From assembly GCA_037013685.1 (NCBI GenBank), contig CM072919.1, positions 35,163,320 through 35,227,319 on the forward strand: 64,000 nt of DNA, given 5' to 3'. The DNA comes from Acridotheres tristis (Eukaryota > Chordata > Aves > Passeriformes > Sturnidae). Both the position numbers and the translations under genes were made by a program. The notes under the pieces are model-generated. The model saw only the letters and a program-made list of their open reading frames with translations. It did not search any database and was not told the DNA's origin. Shown piece after piece: positions 1 to 17,532 of this stretch. Numbering within the stretch: position 1 is the first letter of the stretch; each line of letters begins with the position of its first letter.

Positions 1-196
1 CTGTTCTCCTTTCCTCTGATTACATTAACCCATTATCTTAATCTTAGCACAGTAAAAAAATGCCAGCCAAAGTAGGAGTACTGGCTCAAGGTTAGCTCAT
101 ACTTTTAGTAAATCTCAGTAAATCCTGTCTGGATGCATCCCTCCTCAGTGGATAGCAGTGATCAGAAAGATGCAGAGCACAGATGTCAACACTCAC
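1..196 (-). other. PDE6B: PDE6B intron 4 (partial)
   Basis: Intron sequence after the exon 4 donor. No further PDE6B coding sequence and no other feature seen. Confidence 0.75.
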
Positions 197-5275
<5,079 letters not shown>

Positions 5276-5440
5276 TGTGAATGCCCTGGATCTTGTGGGT
5301 AAGTAGTAGTTCAAAGATGTGCAAGCAGCACTCTAATTTTTCATGTGTCTCTTAAATTTTTCTAATAGAAGGTGCTGCTTCTGGATTGACCAAGTTTGAG
5401 GTATCCCTGCAAAGAGATCTTGTCATCAGGAAGATGTATT

Positions 5441-5448
5441 CCTTTATA
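5441..5448 (-). promoter_or_regulatory. PDE6B: Candidate PDE6B TATA box
   Basis: TATAAAGG on the minus strand, about 165 bases upstream of the PDE6B ATG. A start 25-30 bases downstream would give a 5' UTR of about 140 bases. K50-homeodomain (CRX/OTX-type) half sites lie upstream: AGATTA at 5494-5499, TAATCT at 5540-5545 and TAATCC at 5719-5724. This fits a photoreceptor promoter but is motif evidence only. Confidence 0.4.
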
Positions 5449-5449
5449 A

Positions 5450-7249
5450 TGCTGAAGATGAGTCTGTGGGAGGACAGATCTTCTCAACCAAAGAGATTAG
5501 ATGACCTCTACAAGAGCTTTGGGTCAACTTTCCTCTTCTTAATCTAACTGTAAACAAAAACTGAGTACTAACAATGTCTGAAAACACTCTCCTTTCTCTT
5601 GATAAACAGAACACTTACTGAAACAATTCTATTGATGCAGCAGCGACAGGGAAGGAGTGCATCTCCTAACATTGAAATAAGCTCTTTAAAGTCTAATTAA
5701 ATATATACTGCTTGGGCCTAATCCTTGGCTAACAAGGTGACCATCTTATTATTTCTGCTCTCCCAGCTCTCAGCAGTAGTAGGAAGCGCATTCTTCACAA
5801 AAGAACTCAGTGGCCAAAATAAAAATAATGAGATACTGCTGCTCTTTTAGGGCTCTCTCTACTATTGTATGGCTCTATAGCAGCTTCTGTAAGGGCTATT
5901 CTCTAAGGGAAGCACCAGTCCTGAATGCTTTAGTCCAGAGTTTGAACTGAATTGGCAAGGTCTATGGTCTTTGTTTCTTGCAAAGAAAAGCCACAACAGG
6001 AAAACATGCCTCTTAGTGGCATCCATATAGGAAGGACTCTGGAGAGCTTCTATTTGGGATTGCTGAATTGAAGCACTCTGAGGAAGCCCTGCACATAAAA
6101 TAAAAAACAAACACCAAACAAAACCAAAGCAAATTGGGAAGGTAGAAATATTTCCTCATCACTATGAGTGGAGAAAGGGGGAGAATTATGGCTGTGAGGA
6201 ACAGGAATTGTTTCCCGTCAAAGAAGCCACAGCACTGTAAACAGCAGGTCTGGGTCAGTGTGATGCTGGGAGGCAAAGTGCTACAAAAGCTATTCATTAC
6301 ACTTCAGAAGAATAAAACAATGCACAGATTTCATTAATGGAGAACAAGGGTGAATCCCATCTACCACATTGGTGGAAAATAAGCAAGGCTCACCTGCTCA
6401 AGGAGCAAAGGTCTAAGAGTCCAGGTTTCCTGTGTCTATGAGTATTGTCACTTCTGCCAGGAGTGGTTCAGTCCAGCCCAAATATGAATGTGGATGCCTG
6501 GGAGGAAGGTGGTTTGTCATGATAATTCTCAGTCAGGATATTAAAATAGAATTGTTGCTCAAGAAGACTTGGAGGAGGTGATGTGTGCCATACTGCCTTC
6601 CACAATGATGTTCTAGCAGAGGAACAAGGACCTACTCAGACCTGGCACGGTGGGGGGCTCCAGAATGGGGTGCATGAAGCCTTTTTGTGAGCAACAAGCA
6701 GGACTGTCCCAAGCACAGGGCTTGGTGGCAGCTGGGAATTTTAGTAGGGATGGCAGTGCTTCAGGTTGCAGGCTGTTCAGCAAGGTTTCACAGGTTGCAG
6801 CAGTTTTCTGGGTACAAAGGGTGGCAGATTAAGCAAGAGGCAATTTTCTTTGATTTTGACTGGGGATAAACAAGAACTAGCTGACAAATGAAGGTGGAAG
6901 ACAGTTCAGATGAGTGAGACCATGAAATGAAAGTTTTTTTCAAACTGGAAAAAAACAGGCCATTTTGTAAATTATGTGTTCCTGTTAATCTTAAATAAGA
7001 GAAAAACAGGCAGAAAACGTGTAAGTGTGGTGAAATTATTGAAGACATGTATAAAAATACCATGAAAAAGTAAAAATGGAAAGTCAGAAAACTCAAGATC
7101 AAACATGAGGTTAAATTAGGAATATGAAAAGCAATGAACATTTTCTGCTTATCATAGAGGGAAGAACAAGAATATCAAGAAAAGTACCAAGAAATGAATT
7201 TTTAGAAGGCTGTGTAGAGTAACCTCTAAACTCTTAATGATTTTTTAAT
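5450..7249. other. Intergenic DNA upstream of PDE6B
   Basis: AT-rich non-coding sequence. Apart from the homeodomain half sites near the PDE6B promoter I see no gene. The open frames here are short and lack splice support or family resemblance. Confidence 0.6.
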
Positions 7250-8110
7250 GACAACTAATGGAGGAGCTTCGGAGGTTTCAAAAGTCTGGGGAAAAGTAGA
7301 TGTAATGATCCTTTCAGCAATATAGGAAATAGAAAGTACAGGAGAATTCTACAACAGATCATATTTTAGGTTTGGCTTCTAAGAAAATACAGAAACAAAT
7401 TTGTTTATGTACATAACTAGAGGAGACAAATTACAGCCAGTGTGGCTTTGTCAAGAGCAAACTTTGTCATACAGTACAATTTCCTCTATGGCAGAGTCAG
7501 TAGTCTCTGGACAGAAGGAAAGTAGTGGCTATGAGGAAATAACACAGTAGATATTTTGTGTCTTACAGTGAGGGCTTAGAAGAGATAGTTAGAAATTTTT
7601 GGCAAATGTATTTGAAAGATGAGGTTTTTTTAGTAGCTCACTAAATAAATGCAGAATCTCTTGAGTAGGATTCTCTGTGGAGGCTATAACAGATGTAGAA
7701 CATCTCAGTATTTCCACTGATAGGTGTAAAAATATTAAGCCGGTGAGTAAGCTGTGGTCAGGTGTCTGTAAATGTGTTTAAGCACCATCTTAAAACTAAA
7801 TTGCAGACAGGTGTATTCAGGACAAGAGAATTCACCAACGAGGCATGGAAAGTCCTACTTATGTGGAAAACAGTCACCTGGGGAATTCATGGGGATAAGC
7901 CACTACCTCAACTTAACAAAGGCTGCACAATGTGTCAAGACTTCCAGGCAGAAGGAGGTGTACATCCATTAGGATGAACTTTCTCTTGCATAACAGGTAA
8001 TGCCACATTGTTCTAAACAGATGTCTCACCTGGAATACGCTGGGAAAATGTGACCTTTGAGGAAAGACTGAGATTCCTCATGTCTCTTTTTGAGGCATCT
8101 CTTTTCTAAC
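7250..8110 (+). mobile_element. Decayed CR1-like LINE ORF2 fragment
   Basis: Heavily mutated plus-strand remnant. Around 7437-7580 the sequence resembles the LINE reverse-transcriptase run of the NQHGFVKG type (here QCGFVK), followed by a VDILCL stretch like the VDVVYLDF box, with stops and frameshifts. At 8030-8095 it resembles the downstream CR1 segment (a HLEY-like piece, then an FEERLR-like piece). Order and spacing fit one element with internal deletions. It is clearly dead. Limits are approximate and the exact LINE family is uncertain. Confidence 0.5.
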
Positions 8111-8174
8111 AAAACAGTCCCCAATGGTGTAAAAGGCTGTGGCTAAGAAAAAAGGAGCACTCTGGTCTCCTTAA

Positions 8175-8197
8175 TCTAAAATCTCCAAGATTTTAGA
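8175..8197. repeat. Short perfect hairpin (10-bp arms, 3-base loop)
   Basis: TCTAAAATCT and AGATTTTAGA flank a CCA loop, just past the LINE remnant. It may be a chance palindrome or part of a decayed element. Confidence 0.6.
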
Positions 8198-11100
8198 CCT
8201 AGAGAGAAAAGGCTTCCAAAACAGTGGGAGGAGGTTGCTCCCACCTTGTCTTAGATACCTCTAGAAACAAGGGTGTCATTCTTTTTTCTGGGAAGCAGTT
8301 CTAGTCAGAAGAGATGCACGTGTAATGAGAACAGCCAGCTGGAGCTGATATGGACAAACAGCTTCTTGGAGCTGGAGGGAAACATATTTTCCTGCAGGTC
8401 CAGCCTCCAGCCCACCGCCTGTCAGGCCAGTTATGTGTGAGGAAACCATTGTTTGTACACCAGTTAAAAACTTCATTTGCAGGTGTGTAAACCTCCCAGA
8501 TGGGAATAATCTTATTTATGACTAACACAAGGGAAGGTGGAGGCTGTCTTCTGCCTTTCAGTGTCTCTACTCCAGTATCAATCTGGGCCCTTCCAGTGCA
8601 TGGTAAAACACAAGCCTTGTTTTCATCCCACAGGGAGGAAAAGGGGTAAAGTAAAACCAGGTAAATGTCTTCCAAGGGGACAAACACATTTTGGATTCTG
8701 GTATCCCAAAAGAATGAAGTTTCCTCCCACCAGGTCTTTGAAGAAAGTCTGAAGTGAAGTTTAGCTCTTCTTAGAGTCCAGCAGACAGTTGCCGGGCAGT
8801 TTTTATGATCCATTGGATCCTTCTTGTGCCAGGTCAAATCAGTGGAAGGAGAAAAAGGCTCCTGGGAGCTCATAGACACTTCTCAGAAATGTTTAATAGT
8901 CCAGGGATCACTTGAATGATCAAATGTCCAGGAATGATATGAAGTGGATATCACAGGACTGAGCTATGCAGTTAGAGAATGTAGTCAGGATGCCCTACGT
9001 CTGAATAGAAAGACCTTTGGGCCTGGTAACATGGGGTGTTTTCCTGACAAAAAAAAACCGGGTTTTGCGGATGCAGTAATGGTTATGAAAATTGTTGTAT
9101 GTGCTTTTCGGCTGTCATTTGGGAGACGAAAAATGGCAAAAGCATTAACTATTCATATTGAATCAAAATTGGCACTGTTTTGGATCCAAACCTTCCAGGT
9201 ATTCATACTTAATTTGGTATGAAAGGTTATGTTCAGTTCAAGACAAATGCTTTTGTTTCAAAACATTTGTAAGAAAAGCAGTGTCCAACAGTGATACTTT
9301 GGGCTCCAAATATGAAAGATCTGAGCTCAGTTCCTCCTTCTGCACTCAGGGCTTGAAGTTCAGCCAGAAAATTTCCTCCAAAGAAGGAGGAAGAATGAAG
9401 ATCCTAGCATACGGATGTTTATAGCTGCACAAGTGGAGAAACTGAGGCAGTGTTTCTTGAGGCAAGGCAGGGCCATGTGATTGTCATGCCATTGACACCA
9501 TGTGGGAATGGCAGTGGAAATCAAAATCGCTTTGCAAACGAAGCCAGCAGTGCCAAAGCAACCCCCTTGGTGGGCTGATGTACTCACAATTAAAAGAATG
9601 ATGCAAAAAGGCGTAAGTGTTCCCTAGGCTTTCAGGGGTATTCAAGTGGCACCATGGCAGCCACTGCTGGCCATAACAATGATAACTGAGGTGGATATAG
9701 TCTAAGCTTGCAATAGGATAATGTTCTTTGAATAGCCTTAGGCAGACAATGGAGGATTTTGGAGGGGGATGAGGCTGCTATTTTAGGAAGCTTGCACTAG
9801 ACTGTCACACAGCATAATAACATCTGAACACGTGTGGCTGCACAAACTTGCTTCCAATTGCTTTAAACCCAAATGGCAGAATCGGCCTAACACCCCTCCT
9901 TTGTCACATGTTGGTAGATGTAATTGAAACAGTGTTCCAATTGGAAACCTCAAATATTTAAACTGTTTCAAAGGCTTGGCTGGTAGCTGGGAAAACAACA
10001 TGGAGTTTCTGGGACTAAAACTCCTCCCCTCCCAACAGCTCCCACGACAGTCTCCCCCTAGTCCTAGCATGAAAGCGACTGAAAATTTCTGGAGTAAAAT
10101 CATCTGGCTGATGTGGTGCAAAACATACTGCCCAGGAAAAACAGTAATGTTAGGGCCATTTATGGGACTGTGTCCAAAGCAGTGGGTGCAGACACTGCCT
10201 GGAAAGCAGAAAGAGGGATGGGATGTGCTGAGGGTGTTCAAGCTGCTAAAATGATTTGTGGTCCTCCTTCATGGAACATTGTGTTTGCCCTAACTAAGAA
10301 GCTGTGGGGATGGGAGCTGCAAGTGTCTAATCTAATTTGATTAGACATTATCCTTACAGGGTGCTGTATTGACAGCTACACTCAAACCTTTCCGACCCAC
10401 TCATCTGTTGGCATAACGAGATTGCAGCTTATCTGATTTACCACGTAATATTCTCATGCCACCTGCTTGTATACAAGAATAAGCTTTCCTGCCTGCAGCC
10501 ATGGCAGCCCGGTGAGATCAGAGCCATGTCCCTCTCCCCTCCTGGGCCAGGGTCTTCTTCTGTTCCCCCGAGTCTGGCCTCCTCCTTCAGCTGCACATGG
10601 ATTGTCACTTGTCACATGGCGGGCTAGCATGCAAAACCTTATGGCTCTTGCTCAGCATCCTCCCCCTCTGCTTCCCCTCTGGCTCTCCAGGGACTTTTAG
10701 ATGCCACCACTGCACAAACTTGCCACGTGGGATCTCACCCTAGACTCTACTGGGCCCCAGTCCTGGCCTGTGGTCGCAGCTAGTGCAGCCACCAGTGGGT
10801 GGGATACTGCCTCAGCTTCCCTGCCTACAGACGCGGTCAGTCAGGTTGGGGCTGGACCGGGACAGAGTGCACCTGGGCCAGTCTGGGGATGCCACCAGGG
10901 CATGCAGAGGTCAGGGCTACCCTTCATCACAAGCTCAGGGGCTGAAGAACCTCCTCCAGCCTGGCCAAGCACCAAGTCCTGCTCCTGGAGCTGGCTGGAG
11001 CCAGACAGAGGTGCAGGGTGACAGCCATGGGGACAAGGGTCAGCTGCACGAGCACAGCTGGAGATGTATTTGTCTTAGTGCAATCTGACTACCACACAAA

Positions 11101-14100
11101 AATGCAGCAATCTGACTCACACAGGAGCATGGCAGCAGACTCTAGGTCTGCAGAAAATGCAGCTGAGCAGTAGCAGGTTGTGCTAGAGCTGTATTTCCTT
11201 GCTGGCAGGACAGTTGATAGCTGAGTTGTAGCCAGATCATGAAATGTTTGCAATAATGTACTGCACTTGTGTGCACATGAGAAAGTGTGCTGGTCTCAGT
11301 CCATTGCAAAGGTGAAGAAGCACTTTGTCACATGCTTGCATTTTGGCCAGAATGTTGACTCCACCTTGTCATGACAAAGGAACATCAGCCCTCAATTTAT
11401 TAATTCCTTTGGAGAATTTCCTTAAAAGTAGCATACAACTTTTTGTATTGCATTGGTGAATTGCAGGAATTAGTCAGAGATTTATATCTGAATGGTTCTC
11501 ACAGAAGGGACGTGGCTTTCTGAAAGCACACAGGTCAGTTTGGTGCTCATCAAGTCTGATTGCTACTATTTTGAGAGCTTTTTATGAGGAAATGTATCTC
11601 TGCTGTGCCAGAAGACTGGAAACATGCCTGAGCCTGTAACTCACCACAGGCTGGATGTGCGTTCTCGACGGCCTCCTCCTTCTATATATTGTAAGTATGC
11701 ACAAATTCTCTTCTTCTTAATTTCATTGAGAGATGACTCTGTTAAAAATATTACAATACCATAACAGTGGCAATATCTGCCCTAAGTCTACATGTGTTTA
11801 TTTTGTTTCAATTGACAGATTGTATCCAAAGCTCTTAGCACAAATCACTGGACCTTGAATAAGAAGATTACTTCATTCATCAAATGTTCTGTGAAGCCGA
11901 AGGACTAAAAAGGTCTTTAAACTCTTCTCAAACTAAGCCATGTGCACAAAATACTTCCTGCCTAAGTTTCTTCCCAAAATGCTCTGGGCACGGAATTCTG
12001 GAAAACACAGTTGTGTAGGACGTATGAAAACTCTTAGAAGGACCACTAATGACACAAAATATGTGCACTTAATTAGATGTAAGAAGTAAGTTTGCTTATG
12101 CAATGTCAGGAAGAAACAACAAAGGAAAAGAGAAGACGCTCTAAGGAAAGATTTGCAGAAGTTTGCAGAACAAGGGGACAGCATAAGGGAAGTGATTTGT
12201 GGAAAACAGGGGCACAATGGGGGAAAAAAGACAGCAGGATGGTTAGCAGAAAAGGAAGGGAGCACAGAAAATTACTCTAAATTCAAGAGTAATGGAAGAA
12301 CAAGTAATGAGTAATTAAAAAGGGCTACTGAGCCCATAAAAATATGTGGAATCAGAAGGATTGGAACAAGCATGGTAAGAAGAATTCAAGCCAAAAAAAT
12401 CACAAGAAGCTGGAAGTGTCTCTGTAGTCTCAGGGCACCTGTCAGAACAGTGTAAAGAGGTTTGCAGCATTGCAGGGCAGACACGAGGCTGCAGCAAAGA
12501 GGAAGCAAGTACTCGTATTCCAGAAACCAACAGCAGGAGTGGCCCTGCAGGAAACAGGAGTGACCACAGCTCCCCACGCTGGGCCTTCAGGCACAGACCT
12601 GCAGTGAGCCCTGCAGATGTTTTGGTGATGTTGGGCCACACTGTGGCCTGCCTCCTCTTCCTTCTCTTCTTGTGAGCAGAAGGATGCTTAGTGTCCAGTT
12701 CCTACAGCAGAGGTGGCCGCTGTGGTGATATTTTTAATGGGCTTCTCTCTTTAAAGCAACTCTGAAATTTCAAGTGTTTCCAGCTTGTTGCTCAGTTTGA
12801 AGCAGCTGTAAGCTTGATCTTCAGGCTGAGTATTCTAGTAAATTTACAGAGGTGGTAACACTGTGGGACTCTGAGATTTGATCTGGGCTTGTCTGTAAAA
12901 TAAATAATTTTTCTGTATAAGTGATGAGAAGTGTGCCATGGTGGAAACATGTCCATGATAGACTTAGGCTATCTAAGGTTTTGCAGCGTTAAAGATCAGC
13001 TACTTAAAACATAAAACAACCAAAAAATCCTCCATGAAAAAAAATCATTCTATCATTTTGGTAGTTTTGAAAACTCCTCTCTTTCCCCACACTCCATACT
13101 TCCATCCATTTCTCCTGCAGAAGAAGCAGATATAGAAATCTGAAGTACAGTTTTATGTGAAAGCCTTTGCTTATTCTCTTAGCACTGTGAGTCACTAATC
13201 AGCCTTGTGCTCACAGCTGCCCTCCCTTTGGCATGCAGAAAGGTGCTCTGACCTAAACCTTCCCTCCTTGCACCTACTGTTGCACATGGAAGCTGTATCC
13301 TCTAACATCTACTAAGGCCAGGTGCCTGGCTAATGGCTTTTGACTGCATGCACATACAGATTTCCTTGGCTTTTGTAATTTGTGCTTCTGGTTTTAGCTT
13401 TTAAATCCATCATCAGGGCTGGCATGGACATCCTGGCTTACCTATAATTACTCTAGCTCTGTGCCAGCAATATCACTTTTGCAAAGCACCTTGAGATGCA
13501 TGCTGTGTAAGGAGCTGTATATATCCCATTGGAGTAATCTGGTGCAATAATCTGGAGGCAGAATTTACTATCTGAAACATGTGGACATATGGTCTCCTGT
13601 TACATCATGCTTTGCAACCACTTAGATTTATTCCTGCATTTTTTGTGTTAAGATGTTTCTGTTGCATAAACAGAAAAGAAAAATACTTAGAATATTTCAT
13701 ACATGGTTTATACCTTCAGGAATATTCACATGACCTCTGTGCCTCTTGCTTTTTGGAAGGCATCCTGGGAATAACACCAGGGATTAAATTAACTCCGGTC
13801 TGGTACCTCATTTCAAAATGTGGGAGAGGCTACTGCTACCTGAAGGAGACAATCTCCTTACTCTGCCTTCCCCCAGGAGAATAGGATCAGGGCTTAGAGA
13901 TGTATCAGAGATCTTTTCAAGTGTAAAGACCTTATCTCCAGAGAATTGAGCTCCTTTCCTGTTTGCAGATGCCTCCCTCCTTGTCCACAATGAAATTTCA
14001 AAGAAGACTCTCCTGTCTTCTTGTGCTGAAAGGGTTGGTCTTTGCCCTCCAGGACCTGCAGCTTGGCATTAAAATGGTAGATAATATACCTTTAAACAAA

Positions 14101-15717
14101 TATTGCAACTAAAATGAAAAAACCTTCCAATGTCTGGAAATGGATCTATTCAGTAGTAATAAATATTAGATATGTATAGAGGTATGTCAACAGTATGCCT
14201 TATAGTAAGTAATAGAAAATTACAAACGAAAGGCCATCTTTTTATCTGATGGCCCCAAATAGTCTTTTTCATGAGATTGCCTCAGGCCTGAATGGTCTTT
14301 TGGTAGAGATTAGTAGCAGGCTGTTTGGGAAACTGCCATGATTGGAGAGGAAATCCAGCAGCTCATTGATCAAGCTGTAACCACAATCCACACGGTTGTG
14401 CAGAAACAAGCAGATAGCACAAAACCTTAAATTTGCTTCTTTGGCCAGCAGATCATTGTGTGGTAAAATCCCATTGAAGGAGAAATTTTAGCCAGCTCTC
14501 CATTCACCCTGTTCTACCAAGGCAGCAATATACGGAAGAGTTTGGAAGAGAGGCTGGAACTTAATTTTTTGGCAAGCTCCTGCCAATGGCTCTGAGAAAA
14601 CCATTCCCTGCAAGCTGAGTGCCCATCATGACTGAAGGGCTGAGGCTTCCTGACTTCTCTTGTTTGAGCAGCCCCCTGTTTCACTTGAAAATAGGGTGAC
14701 AAGTATGCCTTTTTCTGAGATGTATTGTGTGCACAGGAGCATGTGGGGCCCTGCTCTGCCAATTGTCAGTCAACACATTCATCAAGAATTACACTATCAT
14801 TTTTCAGGAAGGAAAGGTATCATTCAGTTTCTATCATTTAAAACTGTGACGTATTTGAATATTGCCTGGAAAGTCATAAGACAGTGATTTATGATGCCTT
14901 TTTAACCTAATTATATAACACACCCAAGAATTTCACCCTTGTACCACAGAAAAACAAACTTCAAACAATTTCCTCTTCATGTGTATTGCACCACTCACTT
15001 TCTTGGAAAAGATCCATATTTCTGAGCAGAAGTCACAGAAACTGAAAACCTCTATGTCCACAGCCTAAATGTGGTGTCCCACTGTGGGGAAGCCTTATTT
15101 CTCCTGTGCTGTGCCCCGACGAAGGAGTGGAGCAGATGATCACTGTCCTCTCAGTTCTTGGCAAACCTGGGACGAGGATGTGTGTTCCCCATCAATGCAG
15201 GCACTGCCATGTGACATCCCCGACAAACAGCCCAGCATCAGCAGCGCGAGTTAGATCAAAAGCTAGAGGACCAAGTGCCCACGACTCGTGGTGCAATAAC
15301 CACTGCAGAAGCTGTCAGGGGCAACTCAGAATGCACGGATGTGTAGCTGCTCTCCAGTGCCCTGGCAAACAAAGCCACAACCTGATCGCCTGCTGGACAG
15401 CTGGGAACTTAATGCCTGATGCAGAAGCATATTTGGAGCTCTCATCCTGTGCCATTGGCTGCTGAGCTAGCAGCACAAGTTACTAAATCTGAGATGACAG
15501 TGCAATTGCAGTAATTCCCAGAGCAGTTTGCTCAATGCTTATTCCAATAACAAGGCAAAAGGAGGACCTGCTAGGGGCAGGAAGTCTGAAAGTGCTGGTG
15601 CTGTATTCCACGGGATAGGGAAGAAGATAGGATTAACCATCTCATCTGCATACCTGTTTTGCTGCATGTCATTAAAACTAGCAGTTACCCTTGTGCTAAA
15701 TCCAGTACACTGAATGG
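8198..15717. other. Intergenic DNA between PDE6B and purpurin
   Basis: No gene recognised. A 192-codon minus-strand open frame (8301-8879) and GC-richer plus-strand frames at 10,467-11,088 have no domain, splice support or family likeness that I can see. A small palindrome with homeodomain half sites lies at 10,324-10,347. Confidence 0.5.
10324..10347. repeat. 9-bp inverted repeat containing TAATCT/GATTAG
   Basis: TGTCTAATC and GATTAGACA flank a 6-base spacer. The arms contain CRX/OTX-like cores facing each other. It is intergenic, about 5 kb from PDE6B and about 7.4 kb from purpurin, and may be a paired homeodomain site or chance. Confidence 0.5.
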
Positions 15718-15931
15718 TCAGGCCACCTCTTCTACTAAAAACCAGCCAGTTTTGGTGAGCAAGTCTGGAATAGGATCTTGGGTATCTTCTTTGACAACCA
15801 AACCTGGTAGAGCATCTTTGTATTTATAAAATCTGTTTCGTGTTACATCAAATTCAACAAATCCAGGAATACGTTTCAATGCTTTGATTCCTCCCATTTT
15901 TTCCCTATGCCTAGCACAAATGGCCATAATA
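15718..15931 (-). CDS. Unidentified terminal coding exon
   Basis: I do not recognise this gene. A minus-strand acceptor (pyrimidine-rich TTTATTTTTGCAG) precedes an open frame that runs to a TGA at 15718-15720. From the first in-exon ATG (15927) it gives 69 residues: MAICARHREKMGGIKALKRI, then an aromatic and basic stretch with FDVTRNRFYKYKDALPG, then DLLTKTGWFLVEEVA. The composition (K, R, D, E, F, Y, W evenly mixed, no low complexity) looks like a real globular protein, unlike the chance frames nearby. The exon would begin with the last base of a split codon, so upstream exons at higher coordinates are expected, but I could not find them before purpurin. No clear poly(A) signal follows. It may be the last exon of a small gene, an alternative exon, or a relic of a lost gene. 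Confidence 0.45.
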
Positions 15932-17532
15932 CTGCAAAAATAAAGGTAAATTTGATTTTGTTTTCTTCTTGCTCTAAACAGCAAATAATGCAGTGACAGA
16001 TGTTATGTTCACCAACCAAAATCTTGTGCTGTGATTAGCTATTATTAGCATGTGTCTAATCCTCAAGGGATTAAGTGGTTCATCTAAGCATGGCTTCGAG
16101 TGTCACCTATGTCTCACATGGACATAAACTAATCTCTTTTGCTGGAAACAGATGAAGTGATAAGTGCTTGGATGCCTTCTAATTTACAGAAAACACTGCA
16201 GTTTGTTCTAGGTCAATTCCCCACTGTCAGGATGAAAGAGGACATTTTATATTCAGTGTTAGGCCCTTCAAAATCTAATGGGCTTCCAGCTCTGAAGTGC
16301 AGTTTAAGAAGTTACTTTTTATGTGACTCTAAGTGGTAAAGCAGTCCCAGTTACCATGAGCTCATTCCTGTGTGTGCTTGCCCAGGTTGCCTCTGAAGAC
16401 ATGCAGATGGCATGAACAGGATAGGTTCAGTCACTACGCTGCATGCAAAGTACCACTGCCTCCCTCTGAAGTGCAAATGGAAGCTGCACAGAGGCCAAAT
16501 CAAAGCAGCAATCTGGCAGCAAGCAAGGACAGCTTTTTCCAGGCGAAGGGCAGCCCTAAACAAGCTGCCTGGAAAGCAGCAGAGCTCACACCAGCTACAG
16601 GGCAAACCTGTGTGCTTCTGCTCAGGAAGTTCTGGGCAAGAGGAGGTAAGTGATCACTGGAGGGAGACCAAAGCATCCAGAAGGCTTTAGCCTCATTCTG
16701 GAAGTTCAGACTGTTGGATCAGAATCAAAAGCTTCAGGACTTCCTGGGCTGAGTCCATAGGAATTACAGGGTTGTCTCTAGTGTTATGTCCAAGGCTACC
16801 CCCAGCATTCAGCACCAGGTGTGAAATAACTGCGAGTACGGTCTATCCCTATTTGAAAGTCTGAAGTCTTAGATCTCCCAGGTGAGCCTGGGACAAAGAG
16901 TTCAGAAGCAGCCTTTGCAGTTAGGGAAATTCTTTGGGTGCTTGGGAATGACAGGCATTTGGTTTGCTGCCAAAAGTACTTTTCTAGCTATTTCTGCCTT
17001 CTTGTCTTTTTCTTATATATTGTATTCCCATGAAAGGCTACTAGAAGGGACATTTTGAGAAGGGGAGAGCTGTAGTATTTATGTAACTGGAAATCCTGAC
17101 AAAATTATCTAGAAAGAAGGCACATAAAATATTTCATTAAACAGGAGAATTGATCCGATATCAAATACCAAGACTGATATTTGATGTTTGATTAACTGAT
17201 CAACATATCAAATCCCAAGATTTTTATATGAACATAAAGGCTAAACTGCATTTTTGCACTTTTTTGTCCCCTCCCCCTTGTAGGTAATACATACTCTTGA
17301 AAGGATCACCTTAATTTGATGGTACAGGTATGAGAAGAGACAATTGTGTACCTGCTCCATGCAAGTTGTCAAAACACGTGCCTATGCAGATGCGTGTGTA
17401 TAGTCCAAGTGTTTCTCTAATTAATGCTCTGTGCTTACTCTCCTAACATGTGTTAGAGGCAGAAAGACTTCAATGAGACAAAGCAGTGGTACAATCAAAT
17501 CATCAGATTTATTAGCTTTCTGGGCGGCTTTT
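15932..17532. other. Intergenic DNA upstream of purpurin
   Basis: No gene recognised. A 16-base direct repeat with one mismatch (ATATCAAATACCAAGA at 17158-17173 and ATATCAAATCCCAAGA at 17205-17220) flanks an inverted copy of its core (GATATTTGAT, about 17176-17185). Confidence 0.55.
17158..17220. repeat. Direct-inverted-direct repeat cluster of an ATCAAAT core
   Basis: Two 16-base direct copies (15 of 16 identical, 47 bases apart) with a reverse-oriented core between them, about 500 bases upstream of the likely purpurin start. Function unknown. Confidence 0.6.

Noticed and set aside
5276..5314. Starting PDE6B at the upstream in-frame ATG (5314)
   Set aside because: The extra 13 residues have no counterpart in PDE6 proteins, while MSISEDD aligns with the human start.
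8301..8879. 192-codon minus-strand open frame
   Set aside because: No recognisable domain, no matching splice sites and low-complexity composition. It is probably chance.
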